Part shown: positions 43,816 through 52,575 of the stretch, piece by piece
How positions within the stretch are numbered: position 1 is the first letter of the stretch
How the letters are laid out: every line of letters starts with the position of its first letter
From: Hydrogenophaga borbori
GTDB lineage: Bacteria > Pseudomonadota > Gammaproteobacteria > Burkholderiales > Burkholderiaceae_C
Assembly: GCF_003417535.1 (NCBI RefSeq)
Contig: NZ_QVLS01000003.1
Location: 248,001-312,000, forward strand
DNA: 64,000 bases
Direction of reading: 5' to 3'
The notes under the pieces: generated by a model
Databases searched by the model: none
What the model was told of the DNA's origin: nothing
What the model saw: the letters and a program-made list of their open reading frames with translations, nothing else
Made by a program: the position numbers and the translations under genes

Positions 43816-44964
43816 TCAGTGCGTCTGCAGCGGGCGGGCCGACTGCGTGACCCGCACCAGCAGCGCGATCAGTTCGCTCTGTCGCGTGGTCCCGGTCTTC
43901 TGGAACAGGATCTTCAGGTACCAGCGCGCGGTGGCATAGCTCATGCGCGCGCGCGACGCGGCTTCGCGCAGTCCGCCCCCGTCCATCAGCGACAGCGCCA
44001 GCCGCGCTTCGGCCCTGGTGAAGCCGAACAGCGCGGACAGCGTCTCGCGCGCCTGCGCGAGCGGCAGCGCCAGCGGCTCCGACAGGCTCACGAGGACGGC
44101 CGCCTGCGGCGACACGAACACGCTGCGCGTGCTGCGCAGGGGTGTCATCTGCAGCACCAGCCCCTGGACCACGAGCGCGGCCGGCTGGAGCGGTTCGGCC
44201 CGGGTGCTGCCGGCCGTGCAGGCGTTCAGCAGGGCATCGACACGCGCCTGGTCTTGCGGCTCGCGAGCGGCGAGCCGGCCGCTGCGCAAGCAGAAGCCCT
44301 TGCCCCGCGCGAGCAGCCGCAGCGCCGCCTGGTTGGCCTGCAGCAAGGCCCCTCGCGCGTCGAGCACGGCCATGCCCTGCTCCACCCGATCGAGGGCCAT
44401 CGTGCTGTCGCTGCAACGCTGCGTGAGCGTGTCGAGCTTCACCACCATGCGCATGGCGCGTTCCATGTGCCTCGCGAGCCGATCCAGGCGGCGTTGCTCG
44501 GCACCACCGAAGGCGCCGCGACCGGGCTCGCGCAGCAGGCTGAAGTTGAGCACCAAGCCCTCCTCTGCCCACGGGGTGATGCCCATGGTGTGCGCGAGGT
44601 CCTGCGGCCGCAGCCACTCGTTGAAATAGGTCGAGCGCCGCAGGGCCTGCGGGTCTCCCAGGTGAGCGAGCATGCGTTCGTCGGTGCGGACCACGCCGGG
44701 CCGGTGCAACTCGGGCGTTTTCAGACAGGGGTTGTCGGGCAGGTAGAAACTGGCCGAGAAGCGTTTGATCTGTGCCCGCTCGACGCCTTCGACGCGAACG
44801 GGCCGCAGGGCGCGCGCGCGCAGGTCCAGGCAGTACAAGGCTTCCACCCGCGAATGGAACAGGGCGCGCAGCGCCCGCATGGCATCGTCCCAGGCGGCTG
44901 GGTCGATCACAGCGTCGTACAGGGCCTCGGTGGCCCGGTGCATGAGGACATCGGGTCGGGACAT
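43816..44964 (-). CDS. LuxR-type helix-turn-helix transcriptional regulator
   Basis: A 382-aa regulator with a long N-terminal sensory half (a PAS-like segment near 205-260, MALDRVEQGMAVLDARGALLQANQAAL) and a C-terminal LuxR DNA-binding domain (about 310-375: LFGFTRAEARLALSLMDGGG, then YATARWYLKILFQKTG). No receiver domain. It lies downstream of the catabolic operon (44965-51803) on the same strand with a 117-bp gap, so it may regulate that operon or be carried on it. A 10-bp palindrome lies 14 bp upstream of its start. Confidence 0.9.
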   Translation of the reverse strand: MSRPDVLMHRATEALYDAVIDPAAWDDAMRALRALFHSRVEALYCLDLRARALRPVRVEGVERAQIKRFSASFYLPDNPCLKTPELHRPGVVRTDERMLAHLGDPQALRRSTYFNEWLRPQDLAHTMGITPWAEEGLVLNFSLLREPGRGAFGGAEQRRLDRLARHMERAMRMVVKLDTLTQRCSDSTMALDRVEQGMAVLDARGALLQANQAALRLLARGKGFCLRSGRLAAREPQDQARVDALLNACTAGSTRAEPLQPAALVVQGLVLQMTPLRSTRSVFVSPQAAVLVSLSEPLALPLAQARETLSALFGFTRAEARLALSLMDGGGLREAASRARMSYATARWYLKILFQKTGTTRQSELIALLVRVTQSARPLQTH

Positions 44965-44977
44965 GGCGGCGTTTTAA

Positions 44978-44987
44978 CCGATATCGG
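44978..44987. promoter_or_regulatory. Palindrome upstream of the LuxR-type gene
   Basis: CCGATATCGG, a perfect 10-bp palindrome next to a short TTTTAA tract, 14 bp before the ATG at 44964. Possible autoregulatory operator; short enough to be chance. Confidence 0.25.
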
Positions 44988-45081
44988 CCCATCGCAAGCG
45001 GGTGCCTTCCCCGTGCGGCGACCGGCGTGGCCAAGGGAACGCGATCTCGCGCGCGCGCACCATCGGCCGCCGTGGAACCGC

Positions 45082-46614
45082 TCAGTCGGCCTGGCCGGAT
45101 GCCGCCAGTTGCTCGCGCAACTGCGCTTTGAGGATCTTGCCGGCGGCATTCTTGGGCAGCTCCGCGGCCTGCAGGTAGCGCTTGGGCCGCTTGAAGCGCG
45201 CGATGTGCTCGATGCAGAGCTGGTCCAGCTCCTGCGCCGTGGCGGCCTCGCCGTCGCGGCAGCTGTAGACGGCCACCACCGATTCGCCCCAATCGGCGTC
45301 CGGCATGCCGAGCACACACACCTCGCGGACCGCGGGGTGGCGCAGCAGCACCTCCTCGACCTCGCGCGGGTAGATGTTGGTGCCGCCGCTGATGATCACG
45401 TCCTTGCTGCGGTCCTTCAGCGTCAGCAGGCCGTCCGCGTCGAAGGCGCCGACGTCGCCCGTGTAGAGCCAGCCATCCCGGAGGGTTTTGCGGGTCGCGT
45501 CCGGCAGGTTCCAGTAGCCCAGCATGACCGTGGGCGCGCGCACCACGATCTCGCCCGTCTCGCCGACCGGCAGGGCCTCGCCGCGATCGTCCAGGATGCG
45601 GATCTGCACGCCGGTCTGCGCGTAGCCGCAGGAGGCCAGGCGTGCCTGCAGCCGGGGGTGGCCGCGCTCGTGCTGCGAGCGTGTCAGCGAGCTGATGGTC
45701 ATGGGCGTTTCGCCCTGGCCGTAGATCTGCGCCAGGCGTTCGCCGAAGCGATCCATGGCCTGCACGCAGTCGGCCACGTACATCGGCCCGCCGCCATAGA
45801 CGAGCGTCTGCAGGCCGGGCAGGTCGGTGACCGCCGACAGCGTGAGCCGGGTGACCATGGTCGGCGCGGCGAACATCGACACGCCCCGGTGCACGGCCAT
45901 CAGCCGATCGATCTCGTCGACCTCGAAGCCGCGCGACTCGGGGCAGATGTGCAGCGAGCCGTGCAGCACGTGCGGCAGGATGTACAGGCCCGAGCCATGC
46001 GACATGGGCGCCGCGTGCAGGATGGCGCGGCCCATGCCTTCGGGCTCGACGTCGTTGGCGTAGGCGCAGGCCATCGCCAGCAGGTTGGCGTGGCTGAGCA
46101 TGGCGCCCTTGGGCCGTCCGGTGGTGCCGCTGGTGTAGAACAGCCAGGCCAGGGCGTCCGGGGCCACCGGTTCGGGCGCCATCGGGGGCGCGCCCAGCAG
46201 GCGCTGGTAGTCGGCGCCGCCGACCGCGATCCCGGGCGTGCGCGGCACCAGGCCGAGCGCGTCCAGCGCGTCCTGGTGGCCCGGGTCGTGGAACAGCGCG
46301 CGCGCCTGGCAGTCGTCCAGGATGAAGGCCAGTTCGCGCGCGTGCAGCTTCACGTTGACCGGCACGACCACCAGGCCACGCGCCCAGCAGCCGAACATCA
46401 GGGCCAACCACTCGGGCTGGTTCTTCATGAAGATCACCACCCGGTCGCCGGGCCGGCAGCCCAGGCGGGCCAGCCCCGCCGACACGTCCAGGGCGCGCTC
46501 GAGCAGATCGCCGTAGCGCGCCACGACCCGTTCGCCCAGGGCCACGGCCGGGGCCTGGGGCCGCTGCGTGGCGGTGCGCCACAACAGGCCGAAAACACCG
46601 TGATTGAAATGCAT
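45082..46614 (-). CDS. AMP-dependent acyl-CoA ligase
   Basis: A 510-aa ANL-family enzyme. Motifs: FYTSGTTGRPKGAMLS near 170, YGQGETPMT near 310 (where most relatives have YGxTE), YTGDVGAFD, KDVIISGGTNIYP and the catalytic Lys in KNAAGKILK near 497. It makes an acyl-CoA from a carboxylic acid, perhaps the acid taken up by the TRAP transporter of the same operon. Ten bases separate it from the SDR upstream. It is last of the seven catabolic genes before the LuxR gene. Confidence 0.93.
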   Translation of the reverse strand: MHFNHGVFGLLWRTATQRPQAPAVALGERVVARYGDLLERALDVSAGLARLGCRPGDRVVIFMKNQPEWLALMFGCWARGLVVVPVNVKLHARELAFILDDCQARALFHDPGHQDALDALGLVPRTPGIAVGGADYQRLLGAPPMAPEPVAPDALAWLFYTSGTTGRPKGAMLSHANLLAMACAYANDVEPEGMGRAILHAAPMSHGSGLYILPHVLHGSLHICPESRGFEVDEIDRLMAVHRGVSMFAAPTMVTRLTLSAVTDLPGLQTLVYGGGPMYVADCVQAMDRFGERLAQIYGQGETPMTISSLTRSQHERGHPRLQARLASCGYAQTGVQIRILDDRGEALPVGETGEIVVRAPTVMLGYWNLPDATRKTLRDGWLYTGDVGAFDADGLLTLKDRSKDVIISGGTNIYPREVEEVLLRHPAVREVCVLGMPDADWGESVVAVYSCRDGEAATAQELDQLCIEHIARFKRPKRYLQAAELPKNAAGKILKAQLREQLAASGQAD

Positions 46615-46624
46615 GGGGACCCTT

Positions 46625-47425
46625 TCAGCGCCGCGGCATCGGCTGGTAAGTCTGCCAGCCGGAGCCCGCCAGCCAGCCGCAGTCCACCACCAGGGTGGTG
46701 CCCGTGACCGCGGCGGCCTGGTCGGACAGCAGGAAGCGCACGCTGGCGGCGATCTCCTGGGGAGTCGCGAAGCGGCCCATGGGCACCTGCGACAGGATGG
46801 CATCCGCGTCGCGCAGGCCGGCATCGATCTTGTCCTGCAACGCCTGCGTCAGCGTGAAGCCGGGCGCCACGGCATTGATGCGCACACCGTGCGGCGCGTA
46901 GGCCACGGACAGGGAGGCCGTCAGGTTCTCCAGCGCCGCCTTGGCGGGACCGTAGGCCAGCAGCGGCGTGGCGCGCTGCGCGGTGACCGAGGACACGGTG
47001 ACGATGGCGCCGCGCCCGACCACCCGCATGCGCTCGCCCCACAGGCGGCAGCAGTGGTAGCTGCCGTGGTAGTTGATGCGCCAGACCCGGTCGTGCACGG
47101 CCAGGTCCAGCGTGTCGATGCCATGCATGGGCTGCAGCACGCCAGCGGCCAGCACCATGTGCTCGACCCGCACGCCACGCGCGTCGAGATCGGCGGCGAT
47201 GCCCTCCAGCGCAGCCGCATCGGACACATCGACCTCGCGCGTCTCGACCGCCACGCCCAGCGAGGACAGGCGCGAGCGCGCCGCCGCCAGGCCGGCCGCG
47301 TCCACGTCCAGCAGCACCAGGGCACTGCCTTCTTGCGCCAGCGCCTGCGCGCAGGCCAGGCCGATGCCGCTGGCACCGCCGGTGATGAGAGACCAGCGCC
47401 CCTCGAATGCGTGTGTCTCAGCCAA
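46625..47425 (-). CDS. SDR-family NAD(P)-dependent oxidoreductase (first to the right of the ligase)
   Basis: A 266-aa classical short-chain dehydrogenase. Cofactor loop TGGASGIG at residues 15-22, Asp in LLDVDAA suggests NAD, and the catalytic Ser in VSSVTAQ and YGPAK motif are present. NAVAPG follows. The start is TTG at 47425, preceded by GGAGG, and it overlaps the stop of the second SDR by 8 bases, so translation is coupled. Role: oxidation of a hydroxy acid or reduction of a keto intermediate in the catabolic operon. Confidence 0.92.
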   Translation of the reverse strand: MAETHAFEGRWSLITGGASGIGLACAQALAQEGSALVLLDVDAAGLAAARSRLSSLGVAVETREVDVSDAAALEGIAADLDARGVRVEHMVLAAGVLQPMHGIDTLDLAVHDRVWRINYHGSYHCCRLWGERMRVVGRGAIVTVSSVTAQRATPLLAYGPAKAALENLTASLSVAYAPHGVRINAVAPGFTLTQALQDKIDAGLRDADAILSQVPMGRFATPQEIAASVRFLLSDQAAAVTGTTLVVDCGWLAGSGWQTYQPMPRR

Positions 47426-48173
47426 TCCAGGCCCCTCCGTTGACGTCGATGACCTGGCCTTGCACGTAGCTGGCCGCCGGGCTCATCAGAAACGCGATGA
47501 TCCGCGCCACCTCCACTGGCTCCGCGGCCCGCCCCAGCGGGATGCGCGAGGCGTTGTACGAGCGGCCCTCGATCATGGGGGTCAGCGTGACCCCGGGCGC
47601 GACGGCGTTGACGCTCACGCCGCGCGGCGCGGCGCGCTGCGCCAGCCAGCGCGCCGCGGTGTGCAGGGCGCCCTTGCTCGCCGCGTACTGGCCACCGGCC
47701 AGCAAGCCGCCATTGCGCGCCGCCATGGACCCCACCAGCACGATGCGCCCCTGGCCGCGCGCGGCCATGGCCTCGAGCATGCGCAGGCTCAGCCGCAGCG
47801 GCGCCGCCACGTTGATGCGGAACACGGCCTCGAAGCTCTCGTCCCAAGCGGCGGACGCGGGGTCGAGCCCGGACTCGTCCGGGCACACCGCGCTGGTGAT
47901 GGCCAGCGCATCGACGTCGCCGCACTGCGCCAGCAGGCGGTCCTGCGCCGAGGCCTCGGACAGGTCCATCGCCAGCCACCGGTGCGAGGCCGCCGCGCAC
48001 AGGGTGTTTCGCAGGTCCTCGGCGGGCAGCTGCCGGTCGACCAGGGTCAGGCGCGCGCCGAGGGCCGCGCAGATGCGCGCGAGGGCCCAGCCGATGCCGC
48101 CCACGCCCAGGATCAGGGCGTGCCGCCCTCTCAGGTCGACGCCCAGCGCGTCGATGCCTTCTTTCGGGTTCAT
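47418..48173 (-). CDS. SDR-family oxidoreductase with degenerate cofactor loop
   Basis: A 251-aa short-chain dehydrogenase, distinct from its neighbour. The cofactor loop reads LGVGGIGWAL (TGxxxGIG in most), the Ser/Tyr/Lys set is in VGSMAARN and YAASKGAL, and NAVAPGVTLTP follows. The missing Thr and altered spacing in the loop may alter cofactor binding. It begins 11 bp after the TRAP large permease stop. Together with the other SDR it gives the operon two oxidoreductase steps. Confidence 0.9.
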   Translation of the reverse strand: MNPKEGIDALGVDLRGRHALILGVGGIGWALARICAALGARLTLVDRQLPAEDLRNTLCAAASHRWLAMDLSEASAQDRLLAQCGDVDALAITSAVCPDESGLDPASAAWDESFEAVFRINVAAPLRLSLRMLEAMAARGQGRIVLVGSMAARNGGLLAGGQYAASKGALHTAARWLAQRAAPRGVSVNAVAPGVTLTPMIEGRSYNASRIPLGRAAEPVEVARIIAFLMSPAASYVQGQVIDVNGGAWIG

Positions 48174-48184
48174 CGTGCCGCCCC

Positions 48185-49462
48185 CTATCGAAACACCGCG
48201 TCGCGCAGCGTGAGCGAGATCTCCGGCACCGCCGAGATCAGCACCAGGCAGAGGATGACCACGCCCACGAACGGCAGCAGCGGCTTGACCAGCTGGTCCA
48301 GGGGGATGCGCGCCACCGCGCAGGCGGCGAACAGGTTCACCCCCACCGGCGGTGTGATCATGCCCAGGGCCAGGTTCACGATGACGATCAGCCCGAAGTG
48401 CACCGGGTCGATGCCAAAGAAAACCGCCACCGGGGCCAGGATCGGCGCCAGCACGATGATGGCCGCCCCGGTCTCGACGAACATGCCGATCAGGAACAGC
48501 GCGAGGTTGACGCCCAGCAGGAAGTTCATCGGCGTCTTGAGCGTTTCCTGCAGGTAGTGGCCCAGGGTCTCCGGGATGCCGGCGTAGTTCACCAGGTAGG
48601 AGAACAGGCCCGCGTTCATGATGATGAACATGATCACCGAGGTGGTGACCGCCGACTGGCGCAGCACGCGTGGCAGCGCGCGCCAGCTCAGCCCCTTGTA
48701 GACGAACAGGCCCACGAACACCGCGTAGACCACGGCCACCGCCGAGGCCTCGGTGGGCGTGAAGATGCCGCCGTAGATGCCGCCCAGGATGATCACCGGC
48801 ATCATCAGCGCCCAGAAGGCGTTGCGCCCCGCCACCCAGAGGGCCAGCCGGCCCTCGCCATCGCGCTTGCCCATGCCCGTCACGCGCGCCCAGATGAGCA
48901 CGTAGAGCATCAGCGCCCCCGCGATGAGCACGCCCGGGCCGATGCCGGCGACGAACATCTCGCCGATCGAGACCTCGGCCGCGACGCCGTACAGGATCAT
49001 GGGCACCGACGGCGGCACGATCACCCCCAGCTCCGCCGAGGTGGCCTGCAGCGACGCCGCCCAGTTCGTGGGATAGCCCATGCGCACCAGGGCCGGGATG
49101 AGGATGGAGCCGACGGCGAAGGTGGTGGCCACGGACGAGCCCGACACCGCCGCGAAGATCAGGCAGGTGAGCACGCAGCTCAGCGCCAGGCCACCCTGCA
49201 TGCCGCCCACCAGCGAACGGGCGAACTCCACCAGGCGCTGCGAGATGCCGCCCTCTTCCATCAGCTTGCCGGCAAGGACGAAGAAGGGCACCGCCAGCAG
49301 CGGAAACTTGTCGAGGCTGGAGAACATCTCCTTGGGCACCACCACCAGCGGCAGGCTGCCCGACATCAGCACGCCGCCCAGGCTGGCCAGGCCGATCGAC
49401 ACGGCCACGCTGACGCTGAGCGCGAAGCACAGCAGCATCGTGCCGAACATCATTCCTGGCAT
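48185..49462 (-). CDS. TRAP transporter large permease (DctM)
   Basis: A 425-aa integral membrane protein with about 12 hydrophobic segments of the DctM family; FFVLAGKLMEEGG near residue 60, SGSSVATTFAVGSI near 108, and PPSVPMILYGV near 152 are the classic motifs. With DctQ and DctP it imports a carboxylate with sodium ions. Its start overlaps the DctQ stop by 13 bases. Confidence 0.96.
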   Translation of the reverse strand: MPGMMFGTMLLCFALSVSVAVSIGLASLGGVLMSGSLPLVVVPKEMFSSLDKFPLLAVPFFVLAGKLMEEGGISQRLVEFARSLVGGMQGGLALSCVLTCLIFAAVSGSSVATTFAVGSILIPALVRMGYPTNWAASLQATSAELGVIVPPSVPMILYGVAAEVSIGEMFVAGIGPGVLIAGALMLYVLIWARVTGMGKRDGEGRLALWVAGRNAFWALMMPVIILGGIYGGIFTPTEASAVAVVYAVFVGLFVYKGLSWRALPRVLRQSAVTTSVIMFIIMNAGLFSYLVNYAGIPETLGHYLQETLKTPMNFLLGVNLALFLIGMFVETGAAIIVLAPILAPVAVFFGIDPVHFGLIVIVNLALGMITPPVGVNLFAACAVARIPLDQLVKPLLPFVGVVILCLVLISAVPEISLTLRDAVFR

Positions 49463-49977
49463 GCCAAGCCTCCAAACTCCCGCTGGCCTGGCGCGTCTTG
49501 CGACGGGGCGATGAACTGGGCCACCAGGGCGATGGCGGCGAAGGCCGCGCCCACCGGAATGGCCGCGTAGGCCCAGGTCATGGACAGCTCCACGCTGGCG
49601 AAGCTCTGGAAGCGCACCCGCCAGGCCATGTCGGCGCCGATCCAGGCCACCGTCACCAGGAACACCAGCGAGAGCAGGAACACGCTCGCGCGCACGAAGG
49701 CCCGCAGCCAGGCCGCCCGCACGCGGTTGATGACGTCGACGCAGATGTGCGAGCCGTAGCGAAAGCCGATGGACAGCCCGATGGCCACCAGCCAGATCAT
49801 GGCCCGCCGCAGGAACTCTTCCGACCAGGGCGAAGGCTCATGCAGCACGAAGCGCGTGGCCACCTGGAAGAAGCCCAGCAGGGCCATCGCACCCATCAAC
49901 GCGGTGAGCGCGAGCGCGCACAGGCGCTCGCACCCATTGGCAAACCCCAGGTATGCGCGGCGCACGTTCAGGCTCAC
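49450..49977 (-). CDS. TRAP transporter small permease (DctQ)
   Basis: A 175-aa membrane protein with four predicted helices (about 15-40, 50-68, 88-110, 130-152). VATRFVLHEPSPWSEEFLRR is the usual DctQ motif, and the loop has RYGSHICVDVI. Start overlaps the DctP stop by ATGA and its stop overlaps DctM, so the three transporter genes are translated together. Confidence 0.94.
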   Translation of the reverse strand: MSLNVRRAYLGFANGCERLCALALTALMGAMALLGFFQVATRFVLHEPSPWSEEFLRRAMIWLVAIGLSIGFRYGSHICVDVINRVRAAWLRAFVRASVFLLSLVFLVTVAWIGADMAWRVRFQSFASVELSMTWAYAAIPVGAAFAAIALVAQFIAPSQDAPGQREFGGLACQE

Positions 49978-50948
49978 TGCACGCGCTGGATGGCCGCGAT
50001 GTCGGGGCCGAACTGGGCCTCGAACTTCTTGAAGGTCGGCGCCAGCGCCTTGCGGAAATCGGCCGTGTCCGGGCGCGTGATGCTCATGCCCTCTTTCTCC
50101 AGCAAGGCCACGGCGGTCTGTGCCTCGCGCGTCACGCGCTCACGCTGCGCCGCCGCGCCGGCCTTGGCGGCGTTGAGAAACAGCTGGCGGTCGGCGGCGT
50201 TGAGCTTGGCCCACAGCGCCGGACTGGCGATGAGCAGCGTCGGCGAATACACGTGCGAGGTGAGCGCCAGGTGCTTTTGCACCTGCCACAGCTTGGCCGT
50301 CACCAGGATCGACAGGGGGTTCTCCTGCCCGTCGATGGTGCCCTGCTGGAGCGCGGTGTAGACCTCCGGCCAAGCCATCGGCGTGGGCAGCGCGCCCAGG
50401 GCGCGGAAGCTCTCCACGTGCACGCGGTTTTCCATGGTGCGCAGCTTGATGTTGGCCAGGTCGCCCGGCGCGCGGATCTCGCGCCGCGAGGTCGTCAGGT
50501 GGCGAAAGCCGTTCTCGCCCCAGGCCATGGCGATCAGGCCCTTGGACGGGAAGGCGGCGAGCAGCTTCTGGCCCACCGCGCCATCGAGAACGGCGCGGGC
50601 GTGTTCGGTGTCGCGGAACAGGAAGGGCACGTCCAGCACACGGATGTCGGGCACGAAGTTGCCCACCGTGCCGCTCGACACAAAGGCGACGTCGAGCGAC
50701 CCGATCTGCGCGGACTCGACCATCTCGCGCTCGTTGCCCAGGGTCGCGTTGGGGGCCTGGCTGCACTTGAAGCGGTTCGCGGACCCCTTCTCCAGCGTGT
50801 CGCAGAACGCGTCGGCGCCAGCGCCATAGTGGCTGTCGCGGGACACCGCGTAGCCGATCTTGACGATCTGCTGGGCGTGGGCGGCGGCGCCGGCCAGCGT
50901 GGCGCCGGCCACGGCGATCGCCGCCGCGAGGGTGCGGAAGGTGCTCAT
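49974..50948 (-). CDS. TRAP transporter substrate-binding protein (DctP)
   Basis: A 324-aa periplasmic protein. A Sec leader of about 25 residues ends AAHAQQ. The motif FRALGALPTPMAWPEVYTAL gives the position of the ligand-binding Arg region, with KLRTMENRVHVESF just ahead. DctP proteins bind carboxylates through a salt bridge with that Arg. 33 bp after the aldolase gene. Ligand unknown; likely a hydroxy or keto acid used by the operon. Confidence 0.95.
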   Translation of the reverse strand: MSTFRTLAAAIAVAGATLAGAAAHAQQIVKIGYAVSRDSHYGAGADAFCDTLEKGSANRFKCSQAPNATLGNEREMVESAQIGSLDVAFVSSGTVGNFVPDIRVLDVPFLFRDTEHARAVLDGAVGQKLLAAFPSKGLIAMAWGENGFRHLTTSRREIRAPGDLANIKLRTMENRVHVESFRALGALPTPMAWPEVYTALQQGTIDGQENPLSILVTAKLWQVQKHLALTSHVYSPTLLIASPALWAKLNAADRQLFLNAAKAGAAAQRERVTREAQTAVALLEKEGMSITRPDTADFRKALAPTFKKFEAQFGPDIAAIQRVQ

Positions 50949-50981
50949 GTCTTGTCTCCTGGTTGTCGGTTGAAGTCGGGA

Positions 50982-51803
50982 TCAGTTCTTGTAGGACGGG
51001 TCGAGGCGGTCCAGCTTGCGCAGCAGGGCCGGCCATTCGCGGTTGGCATCGCTGCTGAAGTCCTCCTGCCATTGCTGGTCGGTCAGCGCGCACACCTGCG
51101 GCTCGGGCACCAGCAGGCGCTGGCCGGTCGACTGGGCCGTGATCTGGGCCTGCGCCGCCTTCTCGAGGTAGTACATCTCGACGAAGGCACCCCCCACCGT
51201 CTTGCCGACGGTCAGGGTGCCGTGGTTGCGCAGCACCAGCGCGCGGTGCTGCCCCAGCGCCGCGACGATGCGCTCGCGCTCACCCGTCGACAGGGCGATG
51301 CCTTCGTAGTCGTGGTAGCCGATGCGCCCATAGAAGCGCAGCGCGTGCTGGCTCAGCGGCTGCAGGCCCTCGGGCAGCATGGACAGGGCCATGCCGTGGA
51401 TGGTGTGCAGGTGCATGACGCTGCCCATGTCTTCGCGGGCCTGGTGGACACCCCCATGGATGACGAAGCCGGCGGCGTTGGGGCGATAGGGCGTGTCGCC
51501 GATGACGTTGCCGTCGTAGTCGATCTTCACCAGCGAGGAGGCCGTGATCTCGTCGAAGGCCAGCCCCAGCGGGTTGACGAGGAAGTGCCCCGACGTGCCC
51601 GGCACACGCGCCGAGATGTGGGTGTAGATGAGGTCGTCCCAGCCGTGCATCGCGCACAGGCGGTAGGCTGCGGCGAGGTCCACGCGCACCGCCCACTCTT
51701 CGGCGGTGATGCCCACGGGATCGGGCCGCCGGTTCGCGTCGAGTTCGAAGCTGCGGAAGCTGGTCTGACCGGCCTGCGCGACCTGTTCGGCGGATTGCTG
51801 CAT
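50982..51803 (-). CDS. Class II aldolase/adducin-family protein
   Basis: A 273-aa zinc enzyme. Metal ligands are in VMHLHTIHGM (His pair) and LRNHGTLTVG (third His); the acid residue region EEWAVRVDLAAAYRL is at the N-terminus. It may cleave or decarboxylate a sugar-like or hydroxy-keto acid. It is first in the catabolic operon and divergent from the TetR gene across 58 bp with a perfect palindrome, so it is the probable direct target of that repressor. AGGAG lies 9 nt before the ATG. Confidence 0.9.
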   Translation of the reverse strand: MQQSAEQVAQAGQTSFRSFELDANRRPDPVGITAEEWAVRVDLAAAYRLCAMHGWDDLIYTHISARVPGTSGHFLVNPLGLAFDEITASSLVKIDYDGNVIGDTPYRPNAAGFVIHGGVHQAREDMGSVMHLHTIHGMALSMLPEGLQPLSQHALRFYGRIGYHDYEGIALSTGERERIVAALGQHRALVLRNHGTLTVGKTVGGAFVEMYYLEKAAQAQITAQSTGQRLLVPEPQVCALTDQQWQEDFSSDANREWPALLRKLDRLDPSYKN

Positions 51804-51828
51804 GATGGGGAACGTCTCCTTTTTATAA

Positions 51829-51842
51829 ACTGAACGTTCAGT
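51829..51842. promoter_or_regulatory. TetR-type operator between the aldolase operon and its regulator
   Basis: A perfect 14-bp palindrome ACTGAACGTTCAGT in an AT-rich gap. It extends with partial symmetry (ATA before, TAT after, each one base removed). It lies 26 bp before the aldolase start and 20 bp before the TetR start, so one bound dimer could repress both. Confidence 0.75.
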
Positions 51843-51861
51843 ATATTAACATCGCGACACC

Positions 51862-52575
51862 ATGTCTACTCGAACGCCTGCCGACAATTCAGTGGCCGAA
51901 AGCAAGAGACCGCGCGGGCGCACGCGCAGCAAGGAGGCCGAAGAGGCGGTGCTGGATGCCGCCTATGCCCTGCTGTCGGAGCACGGCCTGCAGGCCACGA
52001 CGGTCGACGCGATCGCGGCCCGATCGAAGGTGAGCAAGGCCACCATCTACAAGTGGTGGCCCAACCGCGCCGCGATCATCATGTCGGCCTTCCGGCGCGA
52101 GTCGCTGGTGTCGATCCCCTACCCCGATCGGCTGTCGCTGGACGTGGTGATCGACCGTCTGCTCAACATGAGCGAGCAGTTCCGAGGCCCCCTGGGGCGC
52201 ATGATGGCGGCGCTGATCGCGGAGGGGCAGTCCGACCCGGCGCTGGCCGAGGCGTTTCGCGAAGGCTACATCCGGGCCCGGCGCGAGGAAGGCGTTCGCA
52301 TCGTCAAGTCCAGCATCGCCGATGGCACCGTGCGCAACGCCGACCCGGAGGTCATTCTGGACGTGCTCTATGCGCCGCTGTACTACCGCCTGCTCGTGGG
52401 CCACCAGACGCTGACGCCGAAGTTCGTGCGCGAGTACCTCGACCTCGCCATGCACGGCGTGTTGAGCGAGAACGTCAAGCTCGACGCGGTCCGGGCCAAG
52501 AAACCGGCGAAACCACCGAAGAAGGGCCAGGACACGAAGGCGCCCGCCGCACGCGCGGGCACCCGCTCCTCCTAG
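51862..52575 (+). CDS. TetR-family repressor of the catabolic operon
   Basis: A 237-aa regulator. The helix-turn-helix is at residues 28-75 (LLSEHGLQATTVDAIAARSKVSKATIYKWW), followed by a TetR_C-like effector domain. A Lys/Pro-rich tail (PAKPPKKGQDTKAPAARAG) ends the protein and is unlike most TetR proteins. Divergent from the aldolase operon with a palindrome between. Converges with a second TetR gene, overlapping by 4 bases. The inducer may be the imported substrate or its CoA ester. Confidence 0.93.
   Translation: MSTRTPADNSVAESKRPRGRTRSKEAEEAVLDAAYALLSEHGLQATTVDAIAARSKVSKATIYKWWPNRAAIIMSAFRRESLVSIPYPDRLSLDVVIDRLLNMSEQFRGPLGRMMAALIAEGQSDPALAEAFREGYIRARREEGVRIVKSSIADGTVRNADPEVILDVLYAPLYYRLLVGHQTLTPKFVREYLDLAMHGVLSENVKLDAVRAKKPAKPPKKGQDTKAPAARAGTRSS

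Noticed and set aside
43720-46707. Open frame of 995 codons opposite the LuxR and ligase genes
   Set aside because: His/Gln/Arg-rich shadow without motifs; the opposite strand has clear LuxR and ANL-ligase proteins.
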